The notes below the pieces were generated by a model. The model did no database searches. It had not been told where the DNA came from and worked only from the letters and a program-made list of their open reading frames with translations. A stretch of 64,000 nucleotides of DNA, from contig NZ_UPHT01000172.1 of the NCBI RefSeq assembly GCF_900566085.1, positions 42,457 to 106,456 of the forward strand. Reading direction: 5' to 3'. The position numbers and the translations under genes were made by a program. This DNA comes from Mycobacterium attenuatum (GTDB taxonomy: Bacteria > Actinomycetota > Actinomycetes > Mycobacteriales > Mycobacteriaceae). Positions 52,259 to 61,493 of this stretch are shown piece after piece (the stretch's first letter is position 1; the number at the start of each line of letters is the position of its first letter).

Positions 52259-54172
52259 GTGGAAAAGTTCACCCCCGCCATCAATTGGGGCCATGAGCCG
52301 GTTGCGTCGTCGCAGTGGATTCTGCAGGCCTGGGCGGTCAGCGCCACATGTTTGCTGATCGTCGCGGTGCTGGTCGTCCGGTTCACCCGGTGGGGCAGTC
52401 AGTTTTGGCGCGTCACCGGCGCGTACTACATCGGACGGCAGAGCATCCCGGTATGGGGCCTGTTCGCCGCGCTGCTGCTGTCGGTCATCGTCTCGGTGCG
52501 GCTCACGGTGTTGTTCACCTACTACAGCAACGACCTGTACTCCGCGCTTCAGGCCGCCTTTCAGGGCGCCGCCGCCGGCAACACCGCCGTGCGTGATTCA
52601 GGCATCCACGGCTTCTGGGTCGCCATCTGGACCTTCTGCGTCATCGCCACCTTGCAGGTGCTCCTGGTGATGACGGATCTGTATGTCACGCAACGGTTTT
52701 TGATTCGCTGGCGGGTGTGGCTCACCGACCGGCTGACCGCGGACTGGCTCAACGGGCGCGCCTACTACCGGGGCCGGTTCCTCGACACCACGATCGACAA
52801 CCCCGACCAGCGCATCCAGCAGGACATCGACATCTTCACCGCAGGAGTCGGTGGCGCCACCAACAGCCCGTCGGTCGGAACGACGGCCACGCTGCTCTTC
52901 GGCGCGGTACGCTCCGTCGTCTCGGTGGTGTCGTTCGCCACGATCTTGTGGCGATTGTCGGGAACGTTGACGGTCGTCGGTATCGGCATCCCGAAGGCGC
53001 TGTTCTGGGTGTTGTTTGCCTACGTCTTGCTGGCCACGGTGATTGCCTTCTGGATCGGGCACCCGCTCATCCGGTTCAGCTTCCGCAACGAACTGTTCAA
53101 CGCCGCCTTCCGGTATGCGCTGGTGCGGTTACGCGACGCCGCCGAGGCGATCGGCTTCTATCGCGGCGAGCGAGTCGAGCGTGGCCTGCTCGGGACCCGC
53201 TTCGCCGATACGATCGCCAACTATCGCCGCTACGTGCGCCGCACGATCGGCTTCCTCGGCTGGAATGTCACGATGAGCCAGACCATCAATCCGCTGCCGT
53301 TCATGGTGCAAGCGCCGCGACTGTTCGCGGGCAGCATCAAGTTCGGCGACGTAATCCAATCCGCCGGCGCCTTCGGCCAGATCGAGGAGTCGCTGTCGTT
53401 CTTCCGCAACGCCTATGACCGATTCGCCAGCTATCGGGCCGCGATCATGCGTCTCAGCGGACTGGCTGAAGCCAATGCCAAGGCGCGCAAGCTGCCCGAG
53501 CTGTGCACCGTCGCCAGTGACGATGTCGCGATAGAGCTCGACGACATCGAGGTCCGCTCACCGGCCGGCACGCAGTTGATCGAGCCGCTCACTGTGCGGC
53601 TCGTGCCGGGCGACGCCCTGGTCATCACCGGCAAATCCGGTTGCGGCAAAACGTCGCTGCTGCGCACGCTGGCCGGGCTATGGCCGTATGCCTCGGGCAC
53701 GCTGCGCTATCCGGCCGGCCGCCACGGTGTCATGTTCGTCCCGCAACTGCCCTATCTTCCGCTGGGCAACCTGCGTGCCGGCGTGAGCTACCCGGCGGAG
53801 GAGGGCGAGATCGACGACCTCACCCTGCGGCACGCCCTGGCCAGAGTCACCCTGCCTAACCTGGTCAGTCGGCTCGACGATGTAGAGGAATGGGCCAAGG
53901 TGCTTTCGCCCGGCGAGCAGCAACGCATCGCTTTCGCCCGCGTCCTGGTGACCAGACCCAAGGCGGTGTTCCTCGACGAAGCCACCTCGGCTCTCGACGA
54001 GGGACTGGAGTTCGCTCTGTATGACCTGCTGAGAAAGGAACTGCCGGACTGCATCGTGGTCAGTGCCAGCCACCGCAGCACCGTCGAACCGCACCATCAC
54101 CAGGAACTGGAATTGCTGGGCAACGGCCCGTGGCGGCTCAGCCGCATCGGCGAATCCGTCGCATCGGTCTGA
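52259..54172 (+). CDS. BacA/SbmA-like ABC transporter, copy 1 (Rv1819c family)
   Basis: A 637-aa fused membrane/ATPase protein. The first ~330 residues contain six membrane helices and the SbmA/BacA-type signature GRAYYRGRFLDTTIDNPDQRIQQDI. The ATP-binding cassette follows with Walker A GKSGCGKTS, the signature LSPGEQQRIAFAR and Walker B VFLDEAT. The family imports vitamin B12, bleomycin and antimicrobial peptides (Rv1819c/BacA). GTG 52259 follows an AAGGAGAG site within the 82-bp repeat unit. It is followed by a close paralogue. Confidence 0.92.
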   Translation: MEKFTPAINWGHEPVASSQWILQAWAVSATCLLIVAVLVVRFTRWGSQFWRVTGAYYIGRQSIPVWGLFAALLLSVIVSVRLTVLFTYYSNDLYSALQAAFQGAAAGNTAVRDSGIHGFWVAIWTFCVIATLQVLLVMTDLYVTQRFLIRWRVWLTDRLTADWLNGRAYYRGRFLDTTIDNPDQRIQQDIDIFTAGVGGATNSPSVGTTATLLFGAVRSVVSVVSFATILWRLSGTLTVVGIGIPKALFWVLFAYVLLATVIAFWIGHPLIRFSFRNELFNAAFRYALVRLRDAAEAIGFYRGERVERGLLGTRFADTIANYRRYVRRTIGFLGWNVTMSQTINPLPFMVQAPRLFAGSIKFGDVIQSAGAFGQIEESLSFFRNAYDRFASYRAAIMRLSGLAEANAKARKLPELCTVASDDVAIELDDIEVRSPAGTQLIEPLTVRLVPGDALVITGKSGCGKTSLLRTLAGLWPYASGTLRYPAGRHGVMFVPQLPYLPLGNLRAGVSYPAEEGEIDDLTLRHALARVTLPNLVSRLDDVEEWAKVLSPGEQQRIAFARVLVTRPKAVFLDEATSALDEGLEFALYDLLRKELPDCIVVSASHRSTVEPHHHQELELLGNGPWRLSRIGESVASV

Positions 54173-54269
54173 ATCGGCCGGCTGGCGCGATTTCTCCGTT
54201 GCGGGCTTTTCGAATCACGGTAGCTTCTCGACATAGCGTCGCCACGACGCCATGGCACAGGAGCTCACC

Positions 54270-56186
54270 ATGGATACCTTCACGCCGTCGATCGACTGGA
54301 GCAACGAGGTTGCCGGGTCGTTGTGGTGGCTTCTCCAAGCCTGGACGGTCAGCGGCGCAGGCCTGTTGGCCGTCGGGACGCTCATCGCGCACTACACCAC
54401 ATGGGGCCGCCAGTTCTGGACGGTGACCGGGGGATACTTCAAGGGCCACGACAGCATTCCGGTGTGGGCGCGGCTGGGATTGCTGCTGATGCTGGTGATG
54501 GTCGCGGTACGGATCAACATTCTGCTGAGCTACTACAGCAACGACTTGTACTCTGCGCTCCAGGTGGCGTTCGAGGGCGCGGCCAGCGGCGACGTGCGAG
54601 CCCGCAACTCCGGCATCCACGGCTTCTGGGTGGCTATCGCGACCTTCGCCGTGCTTGCGGTCATCTACGTTGCGCGCGCAGTCGTCGACCAATATCTGAT
54701 GCAGGAGTTCATCATCAGGTGGCGGGTCTGGCTCACCCACCGCGTGATGGGCGACTGGCTGGGCGACCGCGCTTACTATCGCGGACAGTTCATCGATCAC
54801 CCGATCGACAATCCCGACCAGCGCATCCAGCAAGACATCGACGCGTTCACCGCGTGCTCGGGCGGCATGGCGAACATCCCTTCCAACGGAACCGCCAAGA
54901 CGCTGTTGTTCGGCGCGGTGCAGGCGGTGGTGTCGGTGGTGTCGTTCGCCGCGATTTTGTGGAACCTGTCGTTCCCGATCACCGTCGTAGGTCTGCGGAT
55001 CCCCCGCGCGCTGTTCTGGATCGTCATCGCCTACGTCACGTTCGCCACCGTGGTGGCCTTCTGGATCGGGCGTCCCCTGATCCGGCTGAGCTTCCGCAAC
55101 GAAAAGCTCAACGCGGTGTTCCGCTATGCCCTGGTGCGGCTGCGCGACGCCGGCGAGGCGGTCGGTTTCTACCGCGGGGAGCGAGCCGAAAGTGTGGAAT
55201 TGAACGGACGATTCGCCGGGGTCATTACGAACTATCGCCGCTATCTGCGGCGCAGTGTGGGTTTCACGGGGTTCAACGTGGCGGTGAGCCAGGCGATCGG
55301 CCTGCTGCCATTCCTAATCCAGGCGCCGCATTTGTTTGCCGGGTCGTTCAAACTCGGTTACGTCATGCAATCCACGCAGGCATTCGGCACGGTTCATGAT
55401 TCGCTGTCGTTTTTCCGCAACGCCTATGACCTGTTCGCCAGCTACCGCGCCTCGATCCTGCGAGTGCACGGGCTGGTCGAGTCCAACGCCCAGACCCGCG
55501 CCTTGCCGAAACTGCGAACCAGGTCCAGCGCCGACGGCTCGGTCGAATTGGACGAGGTCGAAGTGCGCACGCCGGACGGCCTGCAATTGGTCGCGCCGCT
55601 CAGCATGAAACTGGCTCCCGGCGACTCCATGGTGATCGTCGGCCGGTCGGGTTCAGGCAAAACCACACTGCTGCGCAGCCTCGCCCAGTTGTGGCCGTTC
55701 ACATCCGGGACGTTGCGACGCCCGAGCCAGGACAACGCGACGATGTTCTTGAGCCAGTTGCCGTATGTGCCCCTGGGCAATCTGCGTGCCGTGGTTTCAT
55801 ACCCGGCCGCCGAGGGCGACATTGCCGACCGCCGACTTCGCGACGTGTTGGCCAAAGTGGCGCTGGCTCACCTGCGCGACCGGCTGGACCAGGTGCAGGA
55901 CTGGGCCAAGGTGCTCTCACCCGGCGAGCAGCAGCGGATCGCCTTCGCGCGCATCCTGCTCACCAGACCCAGTGCGGTGTTCCTCGACGAAGCAACCTCG
56001 GCGCTGGACCCGGGGCTCGAATACTCGCTGTATCAATTGCTGCGCACCGAGTTACCGCAGACCGTGGTGGTATCGGTCAGCCACCGCAACACCGTCGAGC
56101 CACATCACGAACAGCAGTTGGCGCTGCTGGGCGGCGGCGCCTGGCGGGTGGGCAAGGTCGGCGACCGTGGCAGCATGACTCTATAA
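54270..56186 (+). CDS. BacA/SbmA-like ABC transporter, copy 2
   Basis: A 638-aa paralogue of the preceding gene and collinear with it throughout: the same GDRAYYRGQFIDHPIDNPDQ membrane motif, Walker A GRSGSGKTT, signature LSPGEQQRIAFAR and Walker B VFLDEAT. The spacing and identity suggest a tandem duplication with later divergence in the helices. AGGAG stands 6 nt before ATG 54270; ATG 54252 is in frame but less well placed. Two half-size copies could form homo- or heterodimers. Confidence 0.92.
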   Translation: MDTFTPSIDWSNEVAGSLWWLLQAWTVSGAGLLAVGTLIAHYTTWGRQFWTVTGGYFKGHDSIPVWARLGLLLMLVMVAVRINILLSYYSNDLYSALQVAFEGAASGDVRARNSGIHGFWVAIATFAVLAVIYVARAVVDQYLMQEFIIRWRVWLTHRVMGDWLGDRAYYRGQFIDHPIDNPDQRIQQDIDAFTACSGGMANIPSNGTAKTLLFGAVQAVVSVVSFAAILWNLSFPITVVGLRIPRALFWIVIAYVTFATVVAFWIGRPLIRLSFRNEKLNAVFRYALVRLRDAGEAVGFYRGERAESVELNGRFAGVITNYRRYLRRSVGFTGFNVAVSQAIGLLPFLIQAPHLFAGSFKLGYVMQSTQAFGTVHDSLSFFRNAYDLFASYRASILRVHGLVESNAQTRALPKLRTRSSADGSVELDEVEVRTPDGLQLVAPLSMKLAPGDSMVIVGRSGSGKTTLLRSLAQLWPFTSGTLRRPSQDNATMFLSQLPYVPLGNLRAVVSYPAAEGDIADRRLRDVLAKVALAHLRDRLDQVQDWAKVLSPGEQQRIAFARILLTRPSAVFLDEATSALDPGLEYSLYQLLRTELPQTVVVSVSHRNTVEPHHEQQLALLGGGAWRVGKVGDRGSMTL

Positions 56187-56202
56187 CCGCGGTCCGCTAC
56201 CG

Positions 56203-58005
56203 TCACCGTTTGCTGTACAGGGATTCGATCTCGGCGGCGAATCGTTGCGCCACCACGTTGCGTTTGACCTTCAACGTCGGGGTCAACTCGCCGGTCAGCA
56301 CGGTGAAGTCGACCGGCAGAATGCGGAACCGCCGGATCGATTCGGCTTGAGAAACGACCTGATTGGCTTGCTTGACCGCCTGGTCGATCTCGGCGGACAG
56401 GTCGGGGTCGTCGATCAGATCGGCTACCGATGCCGTCGCCTCTTTACCGTGGTGCTGTTTCCACACGTCGAACCCTTCCGGGTCGATCGCTATCAGCGCA
56501 GCCACATACGGCCTGTTGTCTCCAACCACCATGGCCTGGCTGATCAGCGGGTGCGCGCGCAACTGGTCTTCGAGGACGGCCGGGGCGACGTTCTTGCCGC
56601 CGGCGGTCACGATGATCTCCTTCTTGCGGCCGACGATCGACAAGAAACCGTCGTTGTCGACCGATCCGAGGTCGCCGGTGTGGAACCACCCGTTGACGAT
56701 CGCCTCGGCGGTGGCATTCTCGTTATGCCAATAGCCGGTGAACACCACGCCGCCGCGCACCAGCACCTCGCCGTCATTGGCGATCGCCATGCTGTTGCCG
56801 GGCAACAGCTTTCCCACCGTGCCGACCCGCTCTTCGCCGATCCGGTTCACGGTGATCGCGGCACTGGTCTCGGTGAGACCGTACCCCTCGTAGATGGTCA
56901 CCCCGATGCCACGGTAGAAGTGGCACAGCCGTTTGCCCAACGGCGCGCCACCCGAGACCGCGGCATGGCAGTTGCCGCCCAACGCCGCACGCAACTTGCC
57001 GTGCACCAGCCGGTCGAACAACGCGTGCCTGGCCCGCAACAGCAGCCCCGGACCGCCGGTGTCCAGCGCCGTGCTCCACTCGATCGCGGTGCGGGCCGCG
57101 GCGTCGAAGATCTTGCCCCTGCCGGCGTCCTGGGCCTTCAACTCGGCTGTGTTGTAGACCTTTTCGAACACCCGGGGCACCGACACCACCACTGTCGGCT
57201 GGAACACGGCCAGCGTGGCCACCAAGTTCTTGATGTCGCTGGTGTAACCGATCGTGACCTTGTTGGCGAATGCCGACATCGACAAGGAACGCGCCAGCAC
57301 ATGCGCCAGCGGCAGGAAGACGAGCAGCCGTTCATCCTTGCGCAACAGCGTCGGAAAGCACGACGCCGCACCGCGCGACTCGTACAGCAGGTTGGAGTGA
57401 GTCAACTGGCAGCCTTTCGGGCGGCCCGTCGTGCCCGAGGTATAAATCAGCGTGGCCGGGTCGGCCGCGCGCAACGACGCGAGCCGTTCGTCGAGCTGGC
57501 CGATATCTGCCGACCCGGCGGCCTCGGCCAGTTGCTCCAGGGCCGTCGGGCCGCTCGTCTCGAGCTGCAAGACCTTGCGGAGGTTCGGCAGCTCGTCACT
57601 GAGCTCCTTGATCACCTGAGCATGGGCGTCGGTCTCGGCGATAACCAGCACGGCTCCGGAATCCTCGAGCACCCAGCGCACTTGCTCGGCCGAGGAGGTG
57701 TCGTAGATGGGGACGGTGACCGCTCCCACCGAAAGGATCGCGTAGTCCAGTATCACCCACTCGTAGCGGGTGGCCGACAAGATCGCGACCCGATCGCCGG
57801 CGTTCACGTTCTCGGCGATCAAACCCAATGCCGTGGTCCGGATCTGCTGGGCGGCCTGAGCACAGGTCACGTCGGTCCACACCCCATTGACCAGACGCTG
57901 GAAGATCACATGATCCGGGTCGTCGCGCTCGTGTGCGTACACACTGGCGGCGATGTGGTCGTTGTCGGCGACGGTGAAATCGGCAGCAACATTGAATTCA
58001 CGCAT
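56203..58005 (-). CDS. fadD15: Long-chain fatty acyl-CoA synthetase (FadD15-like)
   Basis: A 600-aa AMP-binding ligase. The P-loop TLIYTSGTTGRPKG (about residue 190), the GYGLTETSAA motif and NGWFHTGDLG with the C-terminal GRKKEIIVTAGGKNV are all intact, as expected of acyl-CoA ligases of the eukaryotic-like FadD15 group. It activates long-chain fatty acids with ATP and CoA. It is convergent with the second ABC gene and divergent from the AraC gene. Confidence 0.93.
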   Translation of the reverse strand: MREFNVAADFTVADNDHIAASVYAHERDDPDHVIFQRLVNGVWTDVTCAQAAQQIRTTALGLIAENVNAGDRVAILSATRYEWVILDYAILSVGAVTVPIYDTSSAEQVRWVLEDSGAVLVIAETDAHAQVIKELSDELPNLRKVLQLETSGPTALEQLAEAAGSADIGQLDERLASLRAADPATLIYTSGTTGRPKGCQLTHSNLLYESRGAASCFPTLLRKDERLLVFLPLAHVLARSLSMSAFANKVTIGYTSDIKNLVATLAVFQPTVVVSVPRVFEKVYNTAELKAQDAGRGKIFDAAARTAIEWSTALDTGGPGLLLRARHALFDRLVHGKLRAALGGNCHAAVSGGAPLGKRLCHFYRGIGVTIYEGYGLTETSAAITVNRIGEERVGTVGKLLPGNSMAIANDGEVLVRGGVVFTGYWHNENATAEAIVNGWFHTGDLGSVDNDGFLSIVGRKKEIIVTAGGKNVAPAVLEDQLRAHPLISQAMVVGDNRPYVAALIAIDPEGFDVWKQHHGKEATASVADLIDDPDLSAEIDQAVKQANQVVSQAESIRRFRILPVDFTVLTGELTPTLKVKRNVVAQRFAAEIESLYSKR

Positions 58006-58270
58006 GATCTAAGGTCCCTTGCAGCTGGTCGCGATCGGATCGACTTCTCCGGTTACGGTCGCCGGATGGGCCGGCGTCCACCGCCGTTGACGGTCTTGCC
58101 GGTGAACACCCAACCACCTCCTGGCCTCTGCCGACTGCCGCCGGCAAGTCCGGTGCGAAGCATTATCACCGACGCTAGCCGTCTGCGCAGTTGCTTCCAA
58201 GTGGTGTCGATCAGCGCCACGGGTTGTGGGGTGCTTGACATCGAGGCGCCGGCCACTGAGGGTCAACGGC

Positions 58271-59287
58271 ATGTCCGTGGTGCGCGGGACCGGGCTGTCC
58301 AACTACCCGAAACTGGTTGCCGAATTGGGCGGTGACCCGGCCGGCCTGCTGCGGGCGGCGGGCATCCGGGACCGAGACGTCGGCAACTATGACGCGTTCA
58401 TACCGTTCCGCGCGGCGATACGGGCCATGGAGTCGGCCGCCGAAGCTACGGCCACACCGGATTTCGGGCGCCGGCTGGCCCGTCGGCAGAGCATTGAAAT
58501 TCTGGGGCCGGTGGGCGTGGCCGCTCGGACCGCCGCGACCGTGTCCGACGCCTTGGCGATCTTCAACACCTTCATGACGGCCTACAGCCCCGTTATCCGC
58601 ATCCAGATCACCTCGCTGGCCGATGTGCAGCGGTCGTTCGTCGGAATCGAGTTTCTTCTCGATGAGCCGATTCCCTGTCCGCAGACAATGGAACTGGCAC
58701 TGGGCGTCTCGCTCGGTGTTTTCCGCCTGCTGATGGGCGCCGACTACGCTCCGCTGGCGGTACACCTACCCCATGACCCGCTGACGGCGCCGGCCGACTA
58801 CGCGCAGTACTTCGGATGCACGCCGCACTTCGCGCAGCGCAGCAGCGGATTCGGCGTTCGCACCGCCGACCTGAGCCGGCCGCTGAACCGTGACGACATT
58901 GCCCACCGCGCGGTGGTCGACTACCTGAGCAGCATCACTCCGTTGGGCGCCGGGATCGTCGAATCGGTGCGCGCCATCGTCCGCCAGCTGCTGCCCACCG
59001 GGGCGGCGGCTCTGGATGTCGTGGCCGAACAATTTCACCTGCATCCGAAAACGCTGCAGCGCAGGCTTGCCGAAGAAGGGACCACTTTCGCCGTGCTGGT
59101 CGATCAAGTTCGCAGGGACACCGCCGACCGTTACCTGCGCACGACCGGTATCAGCCTGACGCACCTGACCCGGGAATTGGGCTATGCCGAGCAGAGCGTA
59201 TTGACGCGCTCGTGCAAGCGCTGGTTCGGAAGCGGGCCGGCGGCTTACCGAAGCCGGACGCGCTTTCCGGCATTCGTCCGGACTTGA
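58271..59287 (+). CDS. AraC-family transcriptional regulator (Rv3736-like)
   Basis: A 338-aa regulator. The N-terminal ~230 residues match the arabinose-binding-like domain of the mycobacterial AraC group (GTGLSNYPKLVAELGGDPAGLL). The C-terminal HTH pair includes AEQFHLHPKTLQRRLAEEGTTF and LTRELGYAEQSVLTRSCKRWFG. It binds DNA in response to an unknown ligand. ATG 58271 is preferred over an upstream GTG because MSVVRGTGLSNY fits family starts. The order after a FadD gene agrees with core-like synteny to Rv3736. Confidence 0.9.
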   Translation: MSVVRGTGLSNYPKLVAELGGDPAGLLRAAGIRDRDVGNYDAFIPFRAAIRAMESAAEATATPDFGRRLARRQSIEILGPVGVAARTAATVSDALAIFNTFMTAYSPVIRIQITSLADVQRSFVGIEFLLDEPIPCPQTMELALGVSLGVFRLLMGADYAPLAVHLPHDPLTAPADYAQYFGCTPHFAQRSSGFGVRTADLSRPLNRDDIAHRAVVDYLSSITPLGAGIVESVRAIVRQLLPTGAAALDVVAEQFHLHPKTLQRRLAEEGTTFAVLVDQVRRDTADRYLRTTGISLTHLTRELGYAEQSVLTRSCKRWFGSGPAAYRSRTRFPAFVRT

Positions 59288-59289
59288 GC

Positions 59290-59705
59290 GGCACCCGCAC
59301 CGGTCGTTTGACGTCGACGGGATACGTTGCGGTGGGCCAACTCAAGCGGCGGAGTACGTCGGCGGCCAGGCAGGTGTGCCCGTCAAGTCGCTGCGTCGAT
59401 AAGGGATGCAACGCCGCCAGTGCCGTGTAGTGGTTGCCGTGCTGCGGAGTCAAGCCGGTCGGCGGCGAGGCGCTTCCGGGCTTGGCCGCGGCGCGAAAGG
59501 CGCACGCGGCAGCCAAGGTGCGCCCGCCGCCATTACCGGCGATCTCCAGGGCCGTCCAGGTCCGATGCCTCGCGATTGCGCATCGCGGCCAGCACACCGG
59601 TCAGCCGCTCGTCGACGTTGATCCGGTATGCCGCAATGTAATCGGCGCGGGCACAATGCTTTTCACGGATCACCACGCGCCAGGTGTCGCGCGCCAGGTG
59701 TCACG
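59290..59705 (-). pseudogene. eccE: eccE-like type VII secretion gene, C-terminal remnant (copy A)
   Basis: The minus strand reads RDTWRVVIREKHCARADYIA then YRINVDERLTGVLAAM in one frame. After a frameshift it continues RTWTALEIAGN...RTLAAACAF and GNHYTALAALHPLST in another. This is the C-terminal region of EccE, a membrane-associated core protein of ESX secretion systems, without its N-terminal part. A full-length but frameshifted homologue lies at 63065-63851. Confidence 0.72.
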
Positions 59706-60105
59706 CGCTGATCGAACGACCAACAGCGACCCTATCGACGCCGAGGCTGCGGCACGAATCATCCTGGCAGGCAACGACAGGTCCCGATAGTCGGTCCACC
59801 AGGTTTTGGAGCCGGGTTGTGGTTTAGAGCCGGGTTGTGATTGAGGCGATTTCAGTTGATCTCGCAGGCCACCGAGTGGTGCTTGTGCCCGCATTGGGCC
59901 GCGCGCCTACACCGCGGCGGCGACCGGGTCGACATCTCCGGCTTGCATATCGCCACCGTCGTGCGACTGCGTTATGACCCCCATAGCCAGGCCTACGTCG
60001 ACCGCCGCATCTCCGAGAGCCTGTCCATGCCCGAAATCATCCGCTGCCAGAAGCGCTAGCTCGCCCGCGAACTCTTCCATGTCCTAGTGGTCGACTACGC
60101 CCAAC
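59690..60105 (+). pseudogene. IS110-family transposase relic
   Basis: Two fragments remain. The first is SRADRTTNSDPIDAEAAARI, the DEDD-domain region of IS110-type transposases, ending in a stop at 59790. The second is VVRLRYDPHSQAYVDRRISE, then SMPEIIRCQKR and LARELFHVLV across a stop at 60059, the transposase C-terminus. The central part is deleted. Between them 13-bp repeats (59809-59821 and 59827-59839) mark rearrangement. Confidence 0.75.
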
Positions 60106-60123
60106 TTGACGTCTATAGGAGCT

Positions 60124-60951
60124 TCAGTAGCTATCGTCCTCCGAGTCACTTGATGAATTGAACGGTGGAGTCCTCGGGAAGATGTAAACGATACTACTTC
60201 CCGCGCCATCGGGTTGCCAAGGAATATCTTCTGACGACTCTGAAGTTTCCTTTACAGGAGGATCCTTTGGGCTTTCCTGCGTTGGCGGATATTTTATGGT
60301 TCTAGGAAAATGCGCCTGCATCTCCCACTCTAGGATTTCCTGCTTATACAACGAAGAAATTGGATCGAGAAATTCCATTTCGACATCATTCGGAGACAGA
60401 ATTTCATTTCTAATGGGAGGTTGAGCGAACGGGTTCACCAGATCGTTAGCGTCATATTCGCCCAATTCCCGCCAATCGAGTATTGAAGAATATTTGACAG
60501 CTGATTCGGTTTCGCTGATGAACGGATTCTTGAAATCTTCACTGCCAAGGTCGACCAAGGGTGTTTCTGAGCTTACGGGTGAAATATTTCCACCGTCTCC
60601 AGCAATAAGAAGCACGGGAGGCGTACTTTCGTTGTTGAGGCTGGCGGTGGTGGCGTTGTCGTTGTTGATGCTGGTGTTTTCGTTATTGGAGCTGCCGCTA
60701 GTGGAGTCGCCGCTCGTGCAAGTGTCGAGCTTGAATCCGTCGTGGGCAGCCAAGTTGATGGCCAGTCTGCCGACGCTGACGGTGGCGCTGCCGTTAGCCG
60801 CGGTGGCGGTGGCGCCACCAGCGACTCCACCGGTCAGTGCCAGCACCGCCAGCGCAACAGCAGCACCGCCTTTACGGCGCTGCGCCGTGACCGTTGGCCC
60901 CAGAGGATGAGTCACTCGAGGCTCCGCAGCGCCGATGTTGCGTCTTGGCAT
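60124..60951 (-). CDS. Secreted hypothetical protein, tandem paralogue 1
   Basis: A 275-aa protein of unknown family. The basic N-terminus and hydrophobic stretch (GGAAVALAVLALTGGVAGGA) form a probable export signal. A conserved block TVSVGRLAINLAAHDGFKLD and one Cys follow, then an Asn/Ser/Thr-rich linker and a hydrophilic, acidic C-terminal domain containing NPFAQPPIRN. It shares the N-terminal block and NPFxxPxIRN with the gene at 61494-62345. Its AT-richness differs strongly from neighbours. Start ATG 60951; TTG 60981 is possible. Confidence 0.7.
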   Translation of the reverse strand: MPRRNIGAAEPRVTHPLGPTVTAQRRKGGAAVALAVLALTGGVAGGATATAANGSATVSVGRLAINLAAHDGFKLDTCTSGDSTSGSSNNENTSINNDNATTASLNNESTPPVLLIAGDGGNISPVSSETPLVDLGSEDFKNPFISETESAVKYSSILDWRELGEYDANDLVNPFAQPPIRNEILSPNDVEMEFLDPISSLYKQEILEWEMQAHFPRTIKYPPTQESPKDPPVKETSESSEDIPWQPDGAGSSIVYIFPRTPPFNSSSDSEDDSY

Positions 60952-60998
60952 TGTGTCTTGATGCGGTCGAAGCAAGGGCAAGGAACCACTGCACCTCT

Positions 60999-61306
60999 TA
61001 ATCGATAGTTAAAAGCTAGATCGAAGCAACGTACGAATCGCCGCAATGTCGAGATCAACGCGGTGAGAGAACAACAAGTGAACATGCTGCCACAGGGACA
61101 ATGGCGAACACAACCTCACCAGATTGCCAACGTGGCGGACCCTTCCGACGCCTTTGATTCCACCCAAACCCAACGCTTCAGCGTTCGGCGGAGCCGCACC
61201 GCACTTATTCATCACAACGCACCTCTGGCGGTGATCAGCTACTCGAGGAGTCATCTGGATAGACATTGATTTCCGCCGAACCAGCCTACTCGGCGGGCAA
61301 GCAGCC
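60999..61306. repeat. Duplicated upstream region, copy A
   Basis: This region before paralogue 1 aligns with 62372-62648 before paralogue 2: both contain ATCGATAG, a TCGAGATCA-CGC block, GCCGCAC-GC-CTCAT/TTCATCAC and TAC-CGGCGGG-AA. The genes were therefore duplicated together with their 5' DNA. The block ATCGATAG here is at 61001-61008. No gene is seen within, and the following 61307-61493 also holds none that I can support. Confidence 0.65.
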
Positions 61307-61493
61307 TTACTGTAGCTATACAATAATCGGGCCTTTGCACAAATAGCAGTTGCATATGGAACGATAATCTTAAATTCTTAAAGGCTGCGGCGTATGCCGC
61401 CATCACCCTTCCGCCGATCGCCGGCGCCGACACCCGCTCATCCGCAGGTCCTGACCTCCGGCAACAACTCAGCAAGCTCACCGATCAGCCTGA

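Noticed and set aside
56245..58335. 696-codon open frame on the plus strand
   Set aside because: It is the antisense of the fadD15-like gene, with Arg/His/Gln-rich translation and no family pattern.
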